A DNA stretch of 64,000 nt from an uncultured Acetatifactor sp. (GTDB lineage: Bacteria > Bacillota > Clostridia > Lachnospirales > Lachnospiraceae). The translations under genes were made by a program, and so were the position numbers. Within the stretch, counting starts at the first letter, position 1. Every line of letters begins with the position of its first letter. Below, in pieces: positions 17,360 to 24,775 of this stretch. The notes below the pieces were generated by a model. It did no database searches. It was not told the origin of the DNA and saw only the letters and a list, made by a program, of their open reading frames with translations. The DNA is taken from NCBI GenBank assembly GCA_947625675.1, contig CANQPH010000001.1, positions 37,298 to 101,297 on the forward strand. Reading direction: 5' to 3'.

Positions 17360-18694
17360 ATGGAAAAGGATATCAAAAAAGAGGCGGGACAGGATATCGT
17401 CATCCTGTTGAGTCAATGGAAAAAACGCAAAAAAAGGCTGAAAATCTATCGCATCAGCCTGTGTCTGGCCATTTTGGCCGGTTGTCTCACATTGGCGGGG
17501 ATGGGGTATCAGAAGTTATATGAGCGGATCCCTTCCGTTATCCGGATTCGGGCGGGTGCGGAGCAGTCCCTGGATTTGCACTTGCCCTTGAGCGGCGCCA
17601 TCGTCAGCGTCAGTGAACAGGGACAGTCCAACATTCCCAGGGAGGCCATCACCATCGACCTGAACCGGCAGGTGACCATCAAGCCGGGCAGCCAGGAAGA
17701 ATATCGGATGAAGGTAAAGCTCTTCGGCTTTCTTCCCATGAAACAGGTGGGCATTCAGGTCATTCAGGATCAAGAGCTGGTGCCTGTGGGAGTGCCCGTG
17801 GGCATTTATGTGAAAACCGACGGGATTCTGGTCATCGGGACCGGCGAGTTTACCGGCTCCGACGGCGTTACTTATTCTCCTTCCCAATATATACTGCGAT
17901 CCGGTGACTACATCCTGGCCCTGAATGGAGAACCGGTTTCCGACAAGGATGATTTTATGGCGAGGATACGAGCATGTGACGGCTCGGAGCAGGTTCTCAC
18001 CATAGAACGGGATGGGGAGAACATGGATCTCAAGGTCATCCCCCGAAAAAATGAAAATGGCGAATATAAGCTTGGCGTCTGGATCCGGGACAATGCCCAG
18101 GGCGTGGGCACCATGACCTTCATTGACGGGGACGGCAACTTCGGCGCTCTGGGGCACGGCATCACCGACGTGGACACCAGCACCCTGATGGACACCGACG
18201 AGGGAGCCCTTTATCAGACCGAGATCATTGCCATCAAGAAGGGAACCAGCGGGGATCCCGGGGAAATGACCGGCATGATCATCTATTCCGAAGATCGGGT
18301 TTTGGGAGAAATCACGGACAACAGCGTCCAGGGAATTTTTGGAAGCTGCAACCGGAAGGCCCTGGAACTCACCGAGGCGGATCCCCTTCCCATCGCCCTC
18401 AAGCAGGAGATCGCCCTGGGGCCCGCCCAGATCCTCTGCACCGTGGAGGAAGAGCCGGAATACTACGATGTTGAGATCACGGCCGTCCACCTGGATCACG
18501 ACAACGTCAACCGGGGCATTGAACTCAAGGTCACCGATCCGGAACTCCTGGGTCTGACGGGCGGCATCATCCAGGGGATGAGCGGCGCCCCCATCATCCA
18601 GAATGACAAATTCGTGGGTGCCGTGACCCACGTCCTCGTCAACAGCCCCGAAAAAGGCTACGGAATATTTATTGAAAACATGATCGAGCATTAA
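17360..18694 (+). CDS. spoIVB: SpoIVB serine peptidase (S55)
   Basis: This 444-aa forespore-secreted protease triggers sigma-K activation across the outer forespore membrane. It has an N-terminal TM or signal segment (about residues 27-48), a PDZ domain (DGVTYSPSQYILRSGDYI, then ILALNGEPVSDKDDF), catalytic His near 266 in ALGHGITDVD and catalytic Ser near 408 in GMSGAPIIQ. The start is uncertain: ATG 17360 is the first ATG, but TTG 17315 and GTG 17348 are also in frame. spo0A, its usual downstream neighbour in Clostridia, is missing here. Confidence 0.93.
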   Translation: MEKDIKKEAGQDIVILLSQWKKRKKRLKIYRISLCLAILAGCLTLAGMGYQKLYERIPSVIRIRAGAEQSLDLHLPLSGAIVSVSEQGQSNIPREAITIDLNRQVTIKPGSQEEYRMKVKLFGFLPMKQVGIQVIQDQELVPVGVPVGIYVKTDGILVIGTGEFTGSDGVTYSPSQYILRSGDYILALNGEPVSDKDDFMARIRACDGSEQVLTIERDGENMDLKVIPRKNENGEYKLGVWIRDNAQGVGTMTFIDGDGNFGALGHGITDVDTSTLMDTDEGALYQTEIIAIKKGTSGDPGEMTGMIIYSEDRVLGEITDNSVQGIFGSCNRKALELTEADPLPIALKQEIALGPAQILCTVEEEPEYYDVEITAVHLDHDNVNRGIELKVTDPELLGLTGGIIQGMSGAPIIQNDKFVGAVTHVLVNSPEKGYGIFIENMIEH

Positions 18695-18707
18695 GTCCGG
18701 GCAGGAG

Positions 18708-18762
18708 GCCCGTAAAAAGAAAGCGCTGCAAGCTCGCTTGAAAGCGCTTTCCTTTTACGGGC
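18708..18762 (+). terminator. Hairpin terminator after spoIVB
   Basis: GCCCGTAAAA and GAAAGCGCT pair with AGCGCTTTC and TTTTACGGGC around a 14-nt loop. The stem is strong and symmetric and could stop transcription in both directions. It borders the 184-bp repeats. Confidence 0.7.
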
Positions 18763-19195
18763 GTCATATCCGGCGCAAGCCGGACACCAGGCGGAAGGCG
18801 AAGCCTTCCGCCTGGTGCTGCCCGGAGGCACGGTAATTTCCTCGGGAGCTTGCGCACGAAGAAAATTCTTCCCGCCTTCTGATATAGGGCGCAAGCCCTG
18901 CATGAGCGAAGCGTAAGCGTAGCGAATGCTGCATGGCGCAGCGGGCGTCATATCCGGCGCAAGCCGGACACCAGGCGGAAGGCTTAGCCTTCCGCCTGGT
19001 GCTGCCCGGAGGTATGGAAATTTCCTCGGGAGCTTGCGCACGAAGAAAATTCTTCCCGCCTTCTGATATAGGGCGCAAGCCCTGCATGAGCGAAGCGTAA
19101 GCGTAGTGAATGCTGCATGGCGCTGTGGGCCTGGTATCCGGCGAAAGCCGGACACCAGGCGGAAGGCGAAGCATTCCGCCTGGTGCTGCCCGAGA
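18762..19195 (+). repeat. 184-bp tandem repeat, two full copies and a third partial
   Basis: Units begin at about 18762, 18946 and 19130, a constant 184-nt period; the third stops after about 65 nt. Each unit has a near-perfect 14-bp stem of CACCAGGCGGAAGG against its complement (18785-18817, 18969-19001, 19153-19185), then a GGGCGCAAGCCC hairpin and repeated GCGAAGCGTAAGCGTAGC. The region between spoIVB and the AbiE pair (533 nt) contains only this element. Open frames across it are by-products of the repeat. Confidence 0.85.
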
Positions 19196-19227
19196 CAATA
19201 AGCTTGGTGATTACACAAAAGTTATTG

Positions 19228-20115
19228 TTATTCCCAATAGCCAGTATCCGGGTTCCAGTTGGCTCCTCCTGAGGATGTATCGTCAAGCAGAGGACGAACA
19301 AAGACCTTTATGCGTCCTATAGCCTCATCCATTGAGATCGGGATGATGGCTTTCTTTTTTCTCAGAAAAGATTTCCATCTGGTCTGGTGTATTGGATCGT
19401 TTAAGAATTCATCCTTGAAAGCGGCTGTGTCCATAGACATAAGTGTTTTTCGATTTTCAAATGTTTCGGAAACTGCTTTTTTCAGATTTTCAAATGAGAA
19501 AGCATATTTTGTAGAGAGCACATAGATATCATAAAAATCCTTATATCTGCTGTTCGGATATCCGTTACAAATAATGGTTTCCAGTTTCTCTGCTATGGAG
19601 GATTCAAGGGAATAGGCATTTATCCTCGGTGCTGCCATGTCAAGGATGACGGGGAAGTCCATTTTCACTGTATCAGGATAGACCACGTCTCCAAAACCAA
19701 TATCAATCCCGACGGGGATTCTGGTGCGGTCAAGATATCCGACAGCAGAGATATGGAGGCCATGATATTCTTTGAATTCCGTAATGTCTTCCACTTTAAT
19801 GGAATCAGTATCAAATATAAGAGCATCGTCAATTTTCTGCGACAGGATGCTCTGAAATATGATTTTCATTTCTTCTTTGCTGTTTGATATCATCCGTGCA
19901 AGGAGATCAACATCGGAGGTCGCCCGTTCGTAGTTCCGATCAAATATTGCATATAGAAAAATGCCGCCCTTTAATATAAAGTGTTCTTTATACTTTGAAA
20001 CGGAGATGCGGTAGATTGTTCTTTCCAGTCCATAGTAAGTTAGAGCCTCCTGAAATGTATGACCGGTATCTTTCGCAAAATTTTTTAATCTTGCTTTTAC
20101 TGACTCTGCATTCAT
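19228..20115 (-). CDS. AbiEii/AbiGii-type nucleotidyltransferase toxin
   Basis: This 295-aa protein of the AbiEii (DUF1814) family is the toxin of type IV toxin-antitoxin and abortive infection systems and is a nucleotidyltransferase-like enzyme. The motif region is HFILKGGIFLYAIF followed by RATSDVDLLA, with DIGFGDVV and ETIICNGYPNSRYKDFYDIY further on, typical of the family. ATG 20115 overlaps the antitoxin stop by 1 nt, so translation is coupled. Codon use and base composition are much more AT-rich than in the spo and isoprenoid genes, which indicates transfer. Confidence 0.88.
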   Translation of the reverse strand: MNAESVKARLKNFAKDTGHTFQEALTYYGLERTIYRISVSKYKEHFILKGGIFLYAIFDRNYERATSDVDLLARMISNSKEEMKIIFQSILSQKIDDALIFDTDSIKVEDITEFKEYHGLHISAVGYLDRTRIPVGIDIGFGDVVYPDTVKMDFPVILDMAAPRINAYSLESSIAEKLETIICNGYPNSRYKDFYDIYVLSTKYAFSFENLKKAVSETFENRKTLMSMDTAAFKDEFLNDPIHQTRWKSFLRKKKAIIPISMDEAIGRIKVFVRPLLDDTSSGGANWNPDTGYWE

Positions 20116-20693
20116 CACATGAGCACCTCCAGATATGTTCTGACGATTTTTTCGCATCTAAGCCGTTGGGCATAGGCATACAGACGGTCAATCTGCCTGT
20201 CCCCTCGCTTCAGGTAGTTTTTAAGCACCTGGGATGTTTCTTCAATGCCGATTTTATTCCGGTAGTAGATGACGTCAACTACAGTTTTTTCAATATCAAA
20301 GATATGAAAAACATTATCGTTATCCTTGACTTCAGTAACACCAAGAGCCATTCGGACGGGATCAAAGTAGAATATTTTGATTTCCGGCCAGTCCGGAAGG
20401 GTGATAACCTTCTTTTTTCTCTCAATTGCCACATCAACGGCATCTGGCAGAAAGTTGGTCAGATCATAATACCTGGCGGCACTCATAAGGCATATGACTC
20501 CATTCGGCACGAAAGCTTCTGCACTGAAGAAATCATTCTCGTCGCCCTTATAAGTAAGATTTTCGTAAGTGCTGCGATTAACCCGGCGGAGAAGACCGTC
20601 TTTTTCAAGCTTGTCTATCTTGTAATAGGAGTATCCCATATCTTTTAGTTCAGCGGTAGTGATGAATTTTTTGTTTTCGGTAAGTCTTGTCAT
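20115..20693 (-). CDS. AbiEi-type antitoxin and transcriptional autoregulator
   Basis: This 192-aa partner has an N-terminal winged helix-turn-helix (ITTAELKDMGYSYYKIDKL, then DGLLRRVNRSTY) and a C-terminal antitoxin domain (IFDIEKTVVDVIYYRNKIG). AbiEi proteins bind inverted repeats in their own promoter and neutralise AbiEii without direct contact. ATG 20693 follows GAGGTG; GTG 20702 is also in frame. It is transcribed ahead of the toxin from the promoter at 20713-20741. Confidence 0.87.
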   Translation of the reverse strand: MTRLTENKKFITTAELKDMGYSYYKIDKLEKDGLLRRVNRSTYENLTYKGDENDFFSAEAFVPNGVICLMSAARYYDLTNFLPDAVDVAIERKKKVITLPDWPEIKIFYFDPVRMALGVTEVKDNDNVFHIFDIEKTVVDVIYYRNKIGIEETSQVLKNYLKRGDRQIDRLYAYAQRLRCEKIVRTYLEVLM

Positions 20694-20712
20694 GTAAATC
20701 ACCTCTTCCTAT

Positions 20713-20741
20713 ATCATATAACAATGGAAAGAAAATTTCAA
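20713..20741 (-). promoter_or_regulatory. Promoter of the AbiE pair
   Basis: On the minus strand, TTGAAA, a 17-nt spacer and TATGAT precede the antitoxin by about 20 nt, giving a very short leader. Confidence 0.7.
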
Positions 20742-20746
20742 CTAAT

Positions 20747-20772
20747 TTCGGCAACTAAATTTATAAGCCGAA
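20747..20772 (-). promoter_or_regulatory. Candidate AbiEi operator
   Basis: TTCGGC and GCCGAA form an inverted repeat 14 nt apart just upstream of the AbiE -35 box. AbiEi proteins are known to autoregulate through inverted repeats. This site is inferred from position only. Confidence 0.4.
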
Positions 20773-20833
20773 TTTTATAAAAATTCAAGTATGAATGATA
20801 ATAGCGGGACGTAAAAGTGCAAGAAATATTTTA

Positions 20834-20861
20834 TTGTGAAATGTTTCTTTTGGTGTACAAT
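20834..20861 (+). promoter_or_regulatory. Candidate promoter for the small gene at 20949
   Basis: TTGTGA, a 16-nt spacer and TACAAT lie about 90 nt upstream of the small ORF in an AT-rich region. Confidence 0.45.
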
Positions 20862-20948
20862 AAAATAATAGGGAATATTTAATTATTGGTAACAAAATAG
20901 TGTGTACAGCAGATGAAAGATTATTTAGTATTAGAAAGGCGGTGCTTT

Positions 20949-21140
20949 ATGCAACTTGATGACTTGGAAAAAGAATCGATAACAACTGCAAATAGGATAG
21001 GAATTGTAAAAGGACAACATTTATATGATGATGGATATGATTTCGATGAAATGAATCCTGAAATTGCAAAAATGTTTGGGATGATAAAAGGCGAAAGAGA
21101 TATTGAAAATATATCGAATTTTGATGATATGAGGAGGTAG
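20949..21140 (+). CDS. Small acidic protein of unknown function
   Basis: I do not recognise this 63-aa protein (MQLDDLEKESITTANRIGIV). It is acidic, has no signal peptide or membrane segment, and ends in a Met-Lys-Gly and Asp-rich tail. A GGCGG upstream of ATG 20949 is a weak ribosome site; the in-frame ATG 20913 would add 12 residues. AT-rich composition and its place next to the AbiE pair suggest it arrived with the same island. It could be an antitoxin-like or orphan protein, but nothing in the sequence proves this. Confidence 0.5.
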   Translation: MQLDDLEKESITTANRIGIVKGQHLYDDGYDFDEMNPEIAKMFGMIKGERDIENISNFDDMRR

Positions 21141-21143
21141 AAA

Positions 21144-21233
21144 AGGTTAAGCTTATCTTATGTTGACTGCGGACGAACCGCCATCCTATAATATGGGAGA
21201 AGCGACCTGTCTTATCAGGCGCAATCTTAACCT
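21144..21233 (+). promoter_or_regulatory. Promoter and leader with inverted repeat, surface protein A
   Basis: TTGACT at 21163-21168, an 18-nt spacer and TATAAT at 21187-21192. The region is bounded by AGGTTAAG (21144-21151) and its complement CTTAACCT (21226-21233). The leader ends in TATGAAGGAGG. A closely related copy precedes surface protein B at 24670-24767, which marks it as a duplicated control region. Confidence 0.75.
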
Positions 21234-21252
21234 ATGAAGGAGGATGCAAAAA

Positions 21253-23016
21253 ATGAGAAAAGAACGAATGGAAGCCCTGTTCAAGCATTTTGCAGGGAAA
21301 TCCAGGAAAGTCATGGCGTTTGTCATTGCCGGAAGCATGTTGGCGGCGGGCGGGATCGCCAATGCGGCAACCTTGGCGGACGTGTTCGATGCAGAGCGGT
21401 ATGCTGATGAGTATGGGGACTTGAAGGCGGCCTTTGGGTATGATGAGAAAGCATTGCTAAAGCATTACCTGACCTATGGGATTTCGGAGGGAAGATCCTC
21501 CGGCGGCTTGCTGGACGTGGTGAAATACCGGGAAGCTTATCCCGATCTGGATGCGGCTTTCGGGGATGATTGGGACGCTTATGTGGATCATTACCTGACC
21601 TATGGTTTCGCGGAAGGCAGGGATAATTTTACGGATTTTGATGCCAAGGCCTATGCGGAGAGGTATGGAGATCTAAAGGAAGCCTTTGGGGATGATGTAT
21701 TGGCTCTGTATACCCATTATGAGACCTATGGAAAAGCGGAAGGGCGGGATCCGAAGCCGGAACCTCCTGCACCCGCACCCGCACCGGTCAGTGCGCCATC
21801 CGATTCTGAGAGCGAGGTACCTGACGCGGGCGGTTCCGGGAGCGAGACGCCCGGTGAAAGTGGCTCTGGGAATGAGACGTCTGACGTTGGAGTAAGCGAA
21901 AACGAGGTACCTGATGTAGGAGGGACTGAAAGCGAAACGCCTGGTGAAAGTGGCTCTGGGAGCGAGGCGCCTGGTGAAAGCGGTTCTGGGAGCGAGACGT
22001 CCGGTGAAAGCGGCTCTGGGAGCGGGGCGCCTGACGTGGGAGGTTCTGGGAGTGAAGAGCCTGACGTAGGAGGTTCTGGAAGCGAGGAAGGGGATCAGCC
22101 GGGCGGTGATGTGTCGGAGCCGGACAGCGGTTCCGCTGGTGAGACTGCCCAGGGCTGGACGGAAACATCCCAAAGTCATGGAGCCTATTGGTATTGGAGC
22201 GTGGATGAATTTGACAGTGCTGGAAACCATATTAAACAGACAAGGTATGACGTTTCTTGGAATGTGTTAGAATGGAAAATCTTTGAATATGATAGTGCTG
22301 GAGACGAGGTTAAGCAAACGTGGTATGATGCTTCTGGGAATGTGACATTGCGACAAGTCTCTGAGTATTATAGGACTGGATTTCCAATGAAAGTGACCAC
22401 AACGTCATATAGCGATTCTGGTAATGTGACATATGAGATTGTTTTGGAATATGACAGTGATGGAACTCTAACTAAGGATACAGAGAAGTATTATGACGAT
22501 TTTGGTGTATTGTGGATATGGGAAGAAACCGAGTATGAGGTTGTTGGCGACTTAAAGCCGGTTAAGAAAACGAGTTATGATGCTTCTGGGAATGCATTAG
22601 AGTGGAATATCTATGAGTATGATAGTGTTGGATATCTGATTAAGCTTACGTATTATGACGGTTCCGGGAATGTGTCAAAGTGGGAAACCTATGAGCGTGA
22701 CAGTGCGGGGAACATGGTTAAGCATACGTATTATGACGGTTCCGGGAATGTGTCAAAGTGGGAAGCCTATGAGTATGACAGTGCAGGGAATCTGATCAAG
22801 CTCATCTATTATAATTCTTCTGGGACTGTGTTGGAGTGGGAAACCTATGAGTATGACAGTGCCGGGGACCTAGTTAAGATGATGCAAACGTCATATGATT
22901 ATGACGTCTCCGGAAATGTGTCAGGGTGGTATGTTACTGAGTATAACAGCGAAATCCCTGTTAAGTTGACGTATTATGACGCTTCCGGGAATGTGATATA
23001 CGAAACTGTGTATTAA
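21253..23016 (+). CDS. Secreted repeat protein A (FGxDxxAL-HYxxYG and YD-like repeats)
   Basis: This 587-aa exported protein has a signal peptide (VMAFVIAGSMLAAGGIANAA). Three repeats of about 50 aa follow (about residues 35-170), each with a YADEYGDLKAAFG-like helix and HYLTYGISEGR-like end. Next come a Gly-Ser-Glu-Pro linker (about 170-300) and a C-terminal array of degenerate YD-like units such as EYDSAGNLIK and YYDGSGNV. No LPXTG, toxin or Rhs core motif is visible. ATG 21253 has AAGGAGG at good spacing. The product is probably a cell-surface adhesin or wall-associated protein. It is a paralogue of the gene at 24776. Confidence 0.75.
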   Translation: MRKERMEALFKHFAGKSRKVMAFVIAGSMLAAGGIANAATLADVFDAERYADEYGDLKAAFGYDEKALLKHYLTYGISEGRSSGGLLDVVKYREAYPDLDAAFGDDWDAYVDHYLTYGFAEGRDNFTDFDAKAYAERYGDLKEAFGDDVLALYTHYETYGKAEGRDPKPEPPAPAPAPVSAPSDSESEVPDAGGSGSETPGESGSGNETSDVGVSENEVPDVGGTESETPGESGSGSEAPGESGSGSETSGESGSGSGAPDVGGSGSEEPDVGGSGSEEGDQPGGDVSEPDSGSAGETAQGWTETSQSHGAYWYWSVDEFDSAGNHIKQTRYDVSWNVLEWKIFEYDSAGDEVKQTWYDASGNVTLRQVSEYYRTGFPMKVTTTSYSDSGNVTYEIVLEYDSDGTLTKDTEKYYDDFGVLWIWEETEYEVVGDLKPVKKTSYDASGNALEWNIYEYDSVGYLIKLTYYDGSGNVSKWETYERDSAGNMVKHTYYDGSGNVSKWEAYEYDSAGNLIKLIYYNSSGTVLEWETYEYDSAGDLVKMMQTSYDYDVSGNVSGWYVTEYNSEIPVKLTYYDASGNVIYETVY

Positions 23017-23057
23017 TAAACAGGAGATTTGATTTTATTATTATTTTATAAAAGGTG

Positions 23058-23115
23058 ACAGCGGGCCGCCGCGCCGGAGATGCAAAATTCTTTGGTGCAG
23101 CGGTCCTGTTTTTTT
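23058..23115 (+). terminator. Terminator of surface protein A
   Basis: ACAG-GGGCCGC and GCGCCGGAGA pair imperfectly with TCTTTGGTGC and GCGGTCCTGT, followed by seven T. The core CGGAGATGCAAAATTCT is shared with the terminator after surface protein B. Confidence 0.8.
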
Positions 23116-23182
23116 CATTGTTAAAATAGTAGGTGCGAACTTAATGTACCTGCAAGGAAAGAAATTCCCAGATGAAAAGGCC

Positions 23183-23211
23183 TTGCATATGAGATGAATT
23201 TTGAATATACT
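23183..23211 (+). promoter_or_regulatory. Promoter of the MFS exporter gene
   Basis: TTGCAT at 23183-23188, a 17-nt spacer and TATACT at 23206-23211. The leader of about 110 nt holds an AAGGAGGGGG stretch without a start codon at the right distance, and a weak GAAAAT/ATTTTC hairpin. The 312-nt gap from 23017 to 23328 otherwise holds only the terminator. Confidence 0.6.
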
Positions 23212-23328
23212 GGAGGTATAAGTCGAGAAGGAGGGGGCAGACCTACACAAACGGCTTTTTGATCGCCGAGAAGTAGATGCCAAATCGAAAATTCACCCTG
23301 ATTTTCTCATTATTAGGTTTTTTGCCCC

Positions 23329-24642
23329 ATGATGCGTGAAATGAACAACCCATTTAAGGAACTGAAAACTTTTTTGATCCTTTGGTCCACCCAGTCCCTG
23401 TCACAGCTGGGCAGCGCGATGACCAATTTTGCGCTGACGATCTGGCTGTATGAAGAGACCGGTTCAGCGCTGCAAACGGCGCTTTTGTCAGTGTGCTCCT
23501 ATGCGCCTTATGTGCTGATGAGCATTTTTGCAGGGGCCCTCAGCGACAGATGGGACAAAAAGAAGACCCTGCTTTGCTGCGATACCTTTGCGGCATGCTG
23601 TACGGTTGCGGTGCTGCTTTTGATGAAAACGGGAACTCTGCGTCCCGTTCATTTGTATGCGCTGAATGCGGTGAACGGTTTGATGAACACGGTACAGCAG
23701 CCCGCCGGCGACGTGGCGATGACGCTGATCACCCTGAAAGCCCAATATCAACGGACAAGCGGACTTCGCTCCTTTTCCAATTCCCTTGTGACGATCCTCC
23801 ATCCGGTTCTGGCGGCCTCCTTCTATGCGGTTTGGGGAATGGAGGGCGTGATCGGCATAGATCTGGCGACTTTTGCCATCGCCTTTTTATCGCTTTTATT
23901 TTTGGTACATATTCCGGCTTTGGAAGAAGAGACTGCGCCCAAGGAGCCGCTCTGGAGGAGCATGAAGGGAGGGCTTCTTTATTTGCGTGAAAACGGCCTC
24001 GTCCTTTGGCTGATTTTGTTCCTGGCGGGAGTGAATTTTGTGGCATCCGCTTTCGATGCGGTGCTGCCGCCTTATGTGCTTTCCAATAAAAACGGCAGCG
24101 AGGCGGTGTTGGGTCTGGTCACTTCCTGCGCCGGAATTGCGGCCCTGGCAGGAAGCCTCCTGGTGACGGTTCTCCCTGCGCCCAGAAACCGTATTCGAGT
24201 GATCTGCCTGACCATGCTGATTTCTCTCGGAACGGAAAATTTCATCCTGGCCTTTGCCCGCACCCCGGCCTGGTGGTGCCTGGCCCAGATCGCAGGATGG
24301 CTTCCGGTGCCGCTGATGAATGCCAATCTCGATGTCATCCTGCGCAGCACGATCCCGCCCAAAATACAGGGGAGAATCTATTCCTGCCGAAACACCCTGC
24401 AATTTTTCACGATTCCCCTGGGAACCTTCGCCGGCGGCTTCTTGGTGGACAAAGTCTGCGAACCCTGGATGGCCCGGAGAGACCCGGGAGGGCGTTGGGC
24501 AAGGATGTTCGGGACCGGTCTGGGCTCCGGCGCAGCCCTGGTCATGTTCCTGCTGGGCGTTCTGGGGGTCGCCGTATGCCTTGTATTTGGGCGAATTCTC
24601 AGAAAATATGATTTTGCGGAAGCGGTTGCAGAGCGGGGATAG
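23329..24642 (+). CDS. MFS transporter, DHA3 (macrolide-efflux-like) family
   Basis: This 437-aa polytopic membrane protein of the major facilitator superfamily has about 12 helices. The loop between helices 2 and 3 carries the MFS motif A form GALSDRWDKKKTLL. The pattern FALTIWLYEETGSALQTALL followed by APYVLMSIFAG is typical of DHA3 drug exporters such as Mef-like pumps. The substrate is not predictable. The ribosome site is poor; ATG 23332 and 23341 are alternatives. It lies between two paralogous surface-protein genes but has its own promoter. Confidence 0.85.
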   Translation: MMREMNNPFKELKTFLILWSTQSLSQLGSAMTNFALTIWLYEETGSALQTALLSVCSYAPYVLMSIFAGALSDRWDKKKTLLCCDTFAACCTVAVLLLMKTGTLRPVHLYALNAVNGLMNTVQQPAGDVAMTLITLKAQYQRTSGLRSFSNSLVTILHPVLAASFYAVWGMEGVIGIDLATFAIAFLSLLFLVHIPALEEETAPKEPLWRSMKGGLLYLRENGLVLWLILFLAGVNFVASAFDAVLPPYVLSNKNGSEAVLGLVTSCAGIAALAGSLLVTVLPAPRNRIRVICLTMLISLGTENFILAFARTPAWWCLAQIAGWLPVPLMNANLDVILRSTIPPKIQGRIYSCRNTLQFFTIPLGTFAGGFLVDKVCEPWMARRDPGGRWARMFGTGLGSGAALVMFLLGVLGVAVCLVFGRILRKYDFAEAVAERG

Positions 24643-24691
24643 GTGAATTTTTGATGGGGAAACGATTTAAAAAGTTAAAGATTATCTTATG

Positions 24692-24721
24692 TTGACTACG
24701 GACAAACGGCTATCCTATAAT
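24692..24721 (+). promoter_or_regulatory. Promoter of surface protein B
   Basis: TTGACT, an 18-nt spacer and TATAAT, with the same flanking sequence as the surface protein A promoter (ATCTTATG before and CTTAACCTATGAAGGAGG after). The upstream arm of the inverted repeat is degenerate here (AGTTAA). Confidence 0.75.
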
Positions 24722-24775
24722 AGGGGGAAAGAGGTCTGTTTAATTTGATCTTAACCTATGAAGGAGGAAGCAAAA

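Noticed and set aside
18762..19195. Possible CRISPR array or rRNA/tRNA fragment
   Set aside because: The 184-bp units are long, contiguous and without spacers. No cloverleaf or rRNA signature was recognised.
18669..19301. Several overlapping minus-strand frames with repeated sequence near spoIVB
   Set aside because: Their internal repeats simply reflect the 184-bp DNA repeat read in different frames; no ribosome site or family match is seen.
22150..23016. Rhs/YD-repeat polymorphic toxin
   Set aside because: The YD-like units are degenerate and short. There is no Rhs core motif, no C-terminal toxin domain and no immunity gene downstream.
23212..23328. Erm/Mef-type leader peptide controlling the MFS gene
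   Set aside because: A ribosome-site-like AAGGAGGGGG is present but no start codon lies at a usable distance, so a leader ORF cannot be supported.
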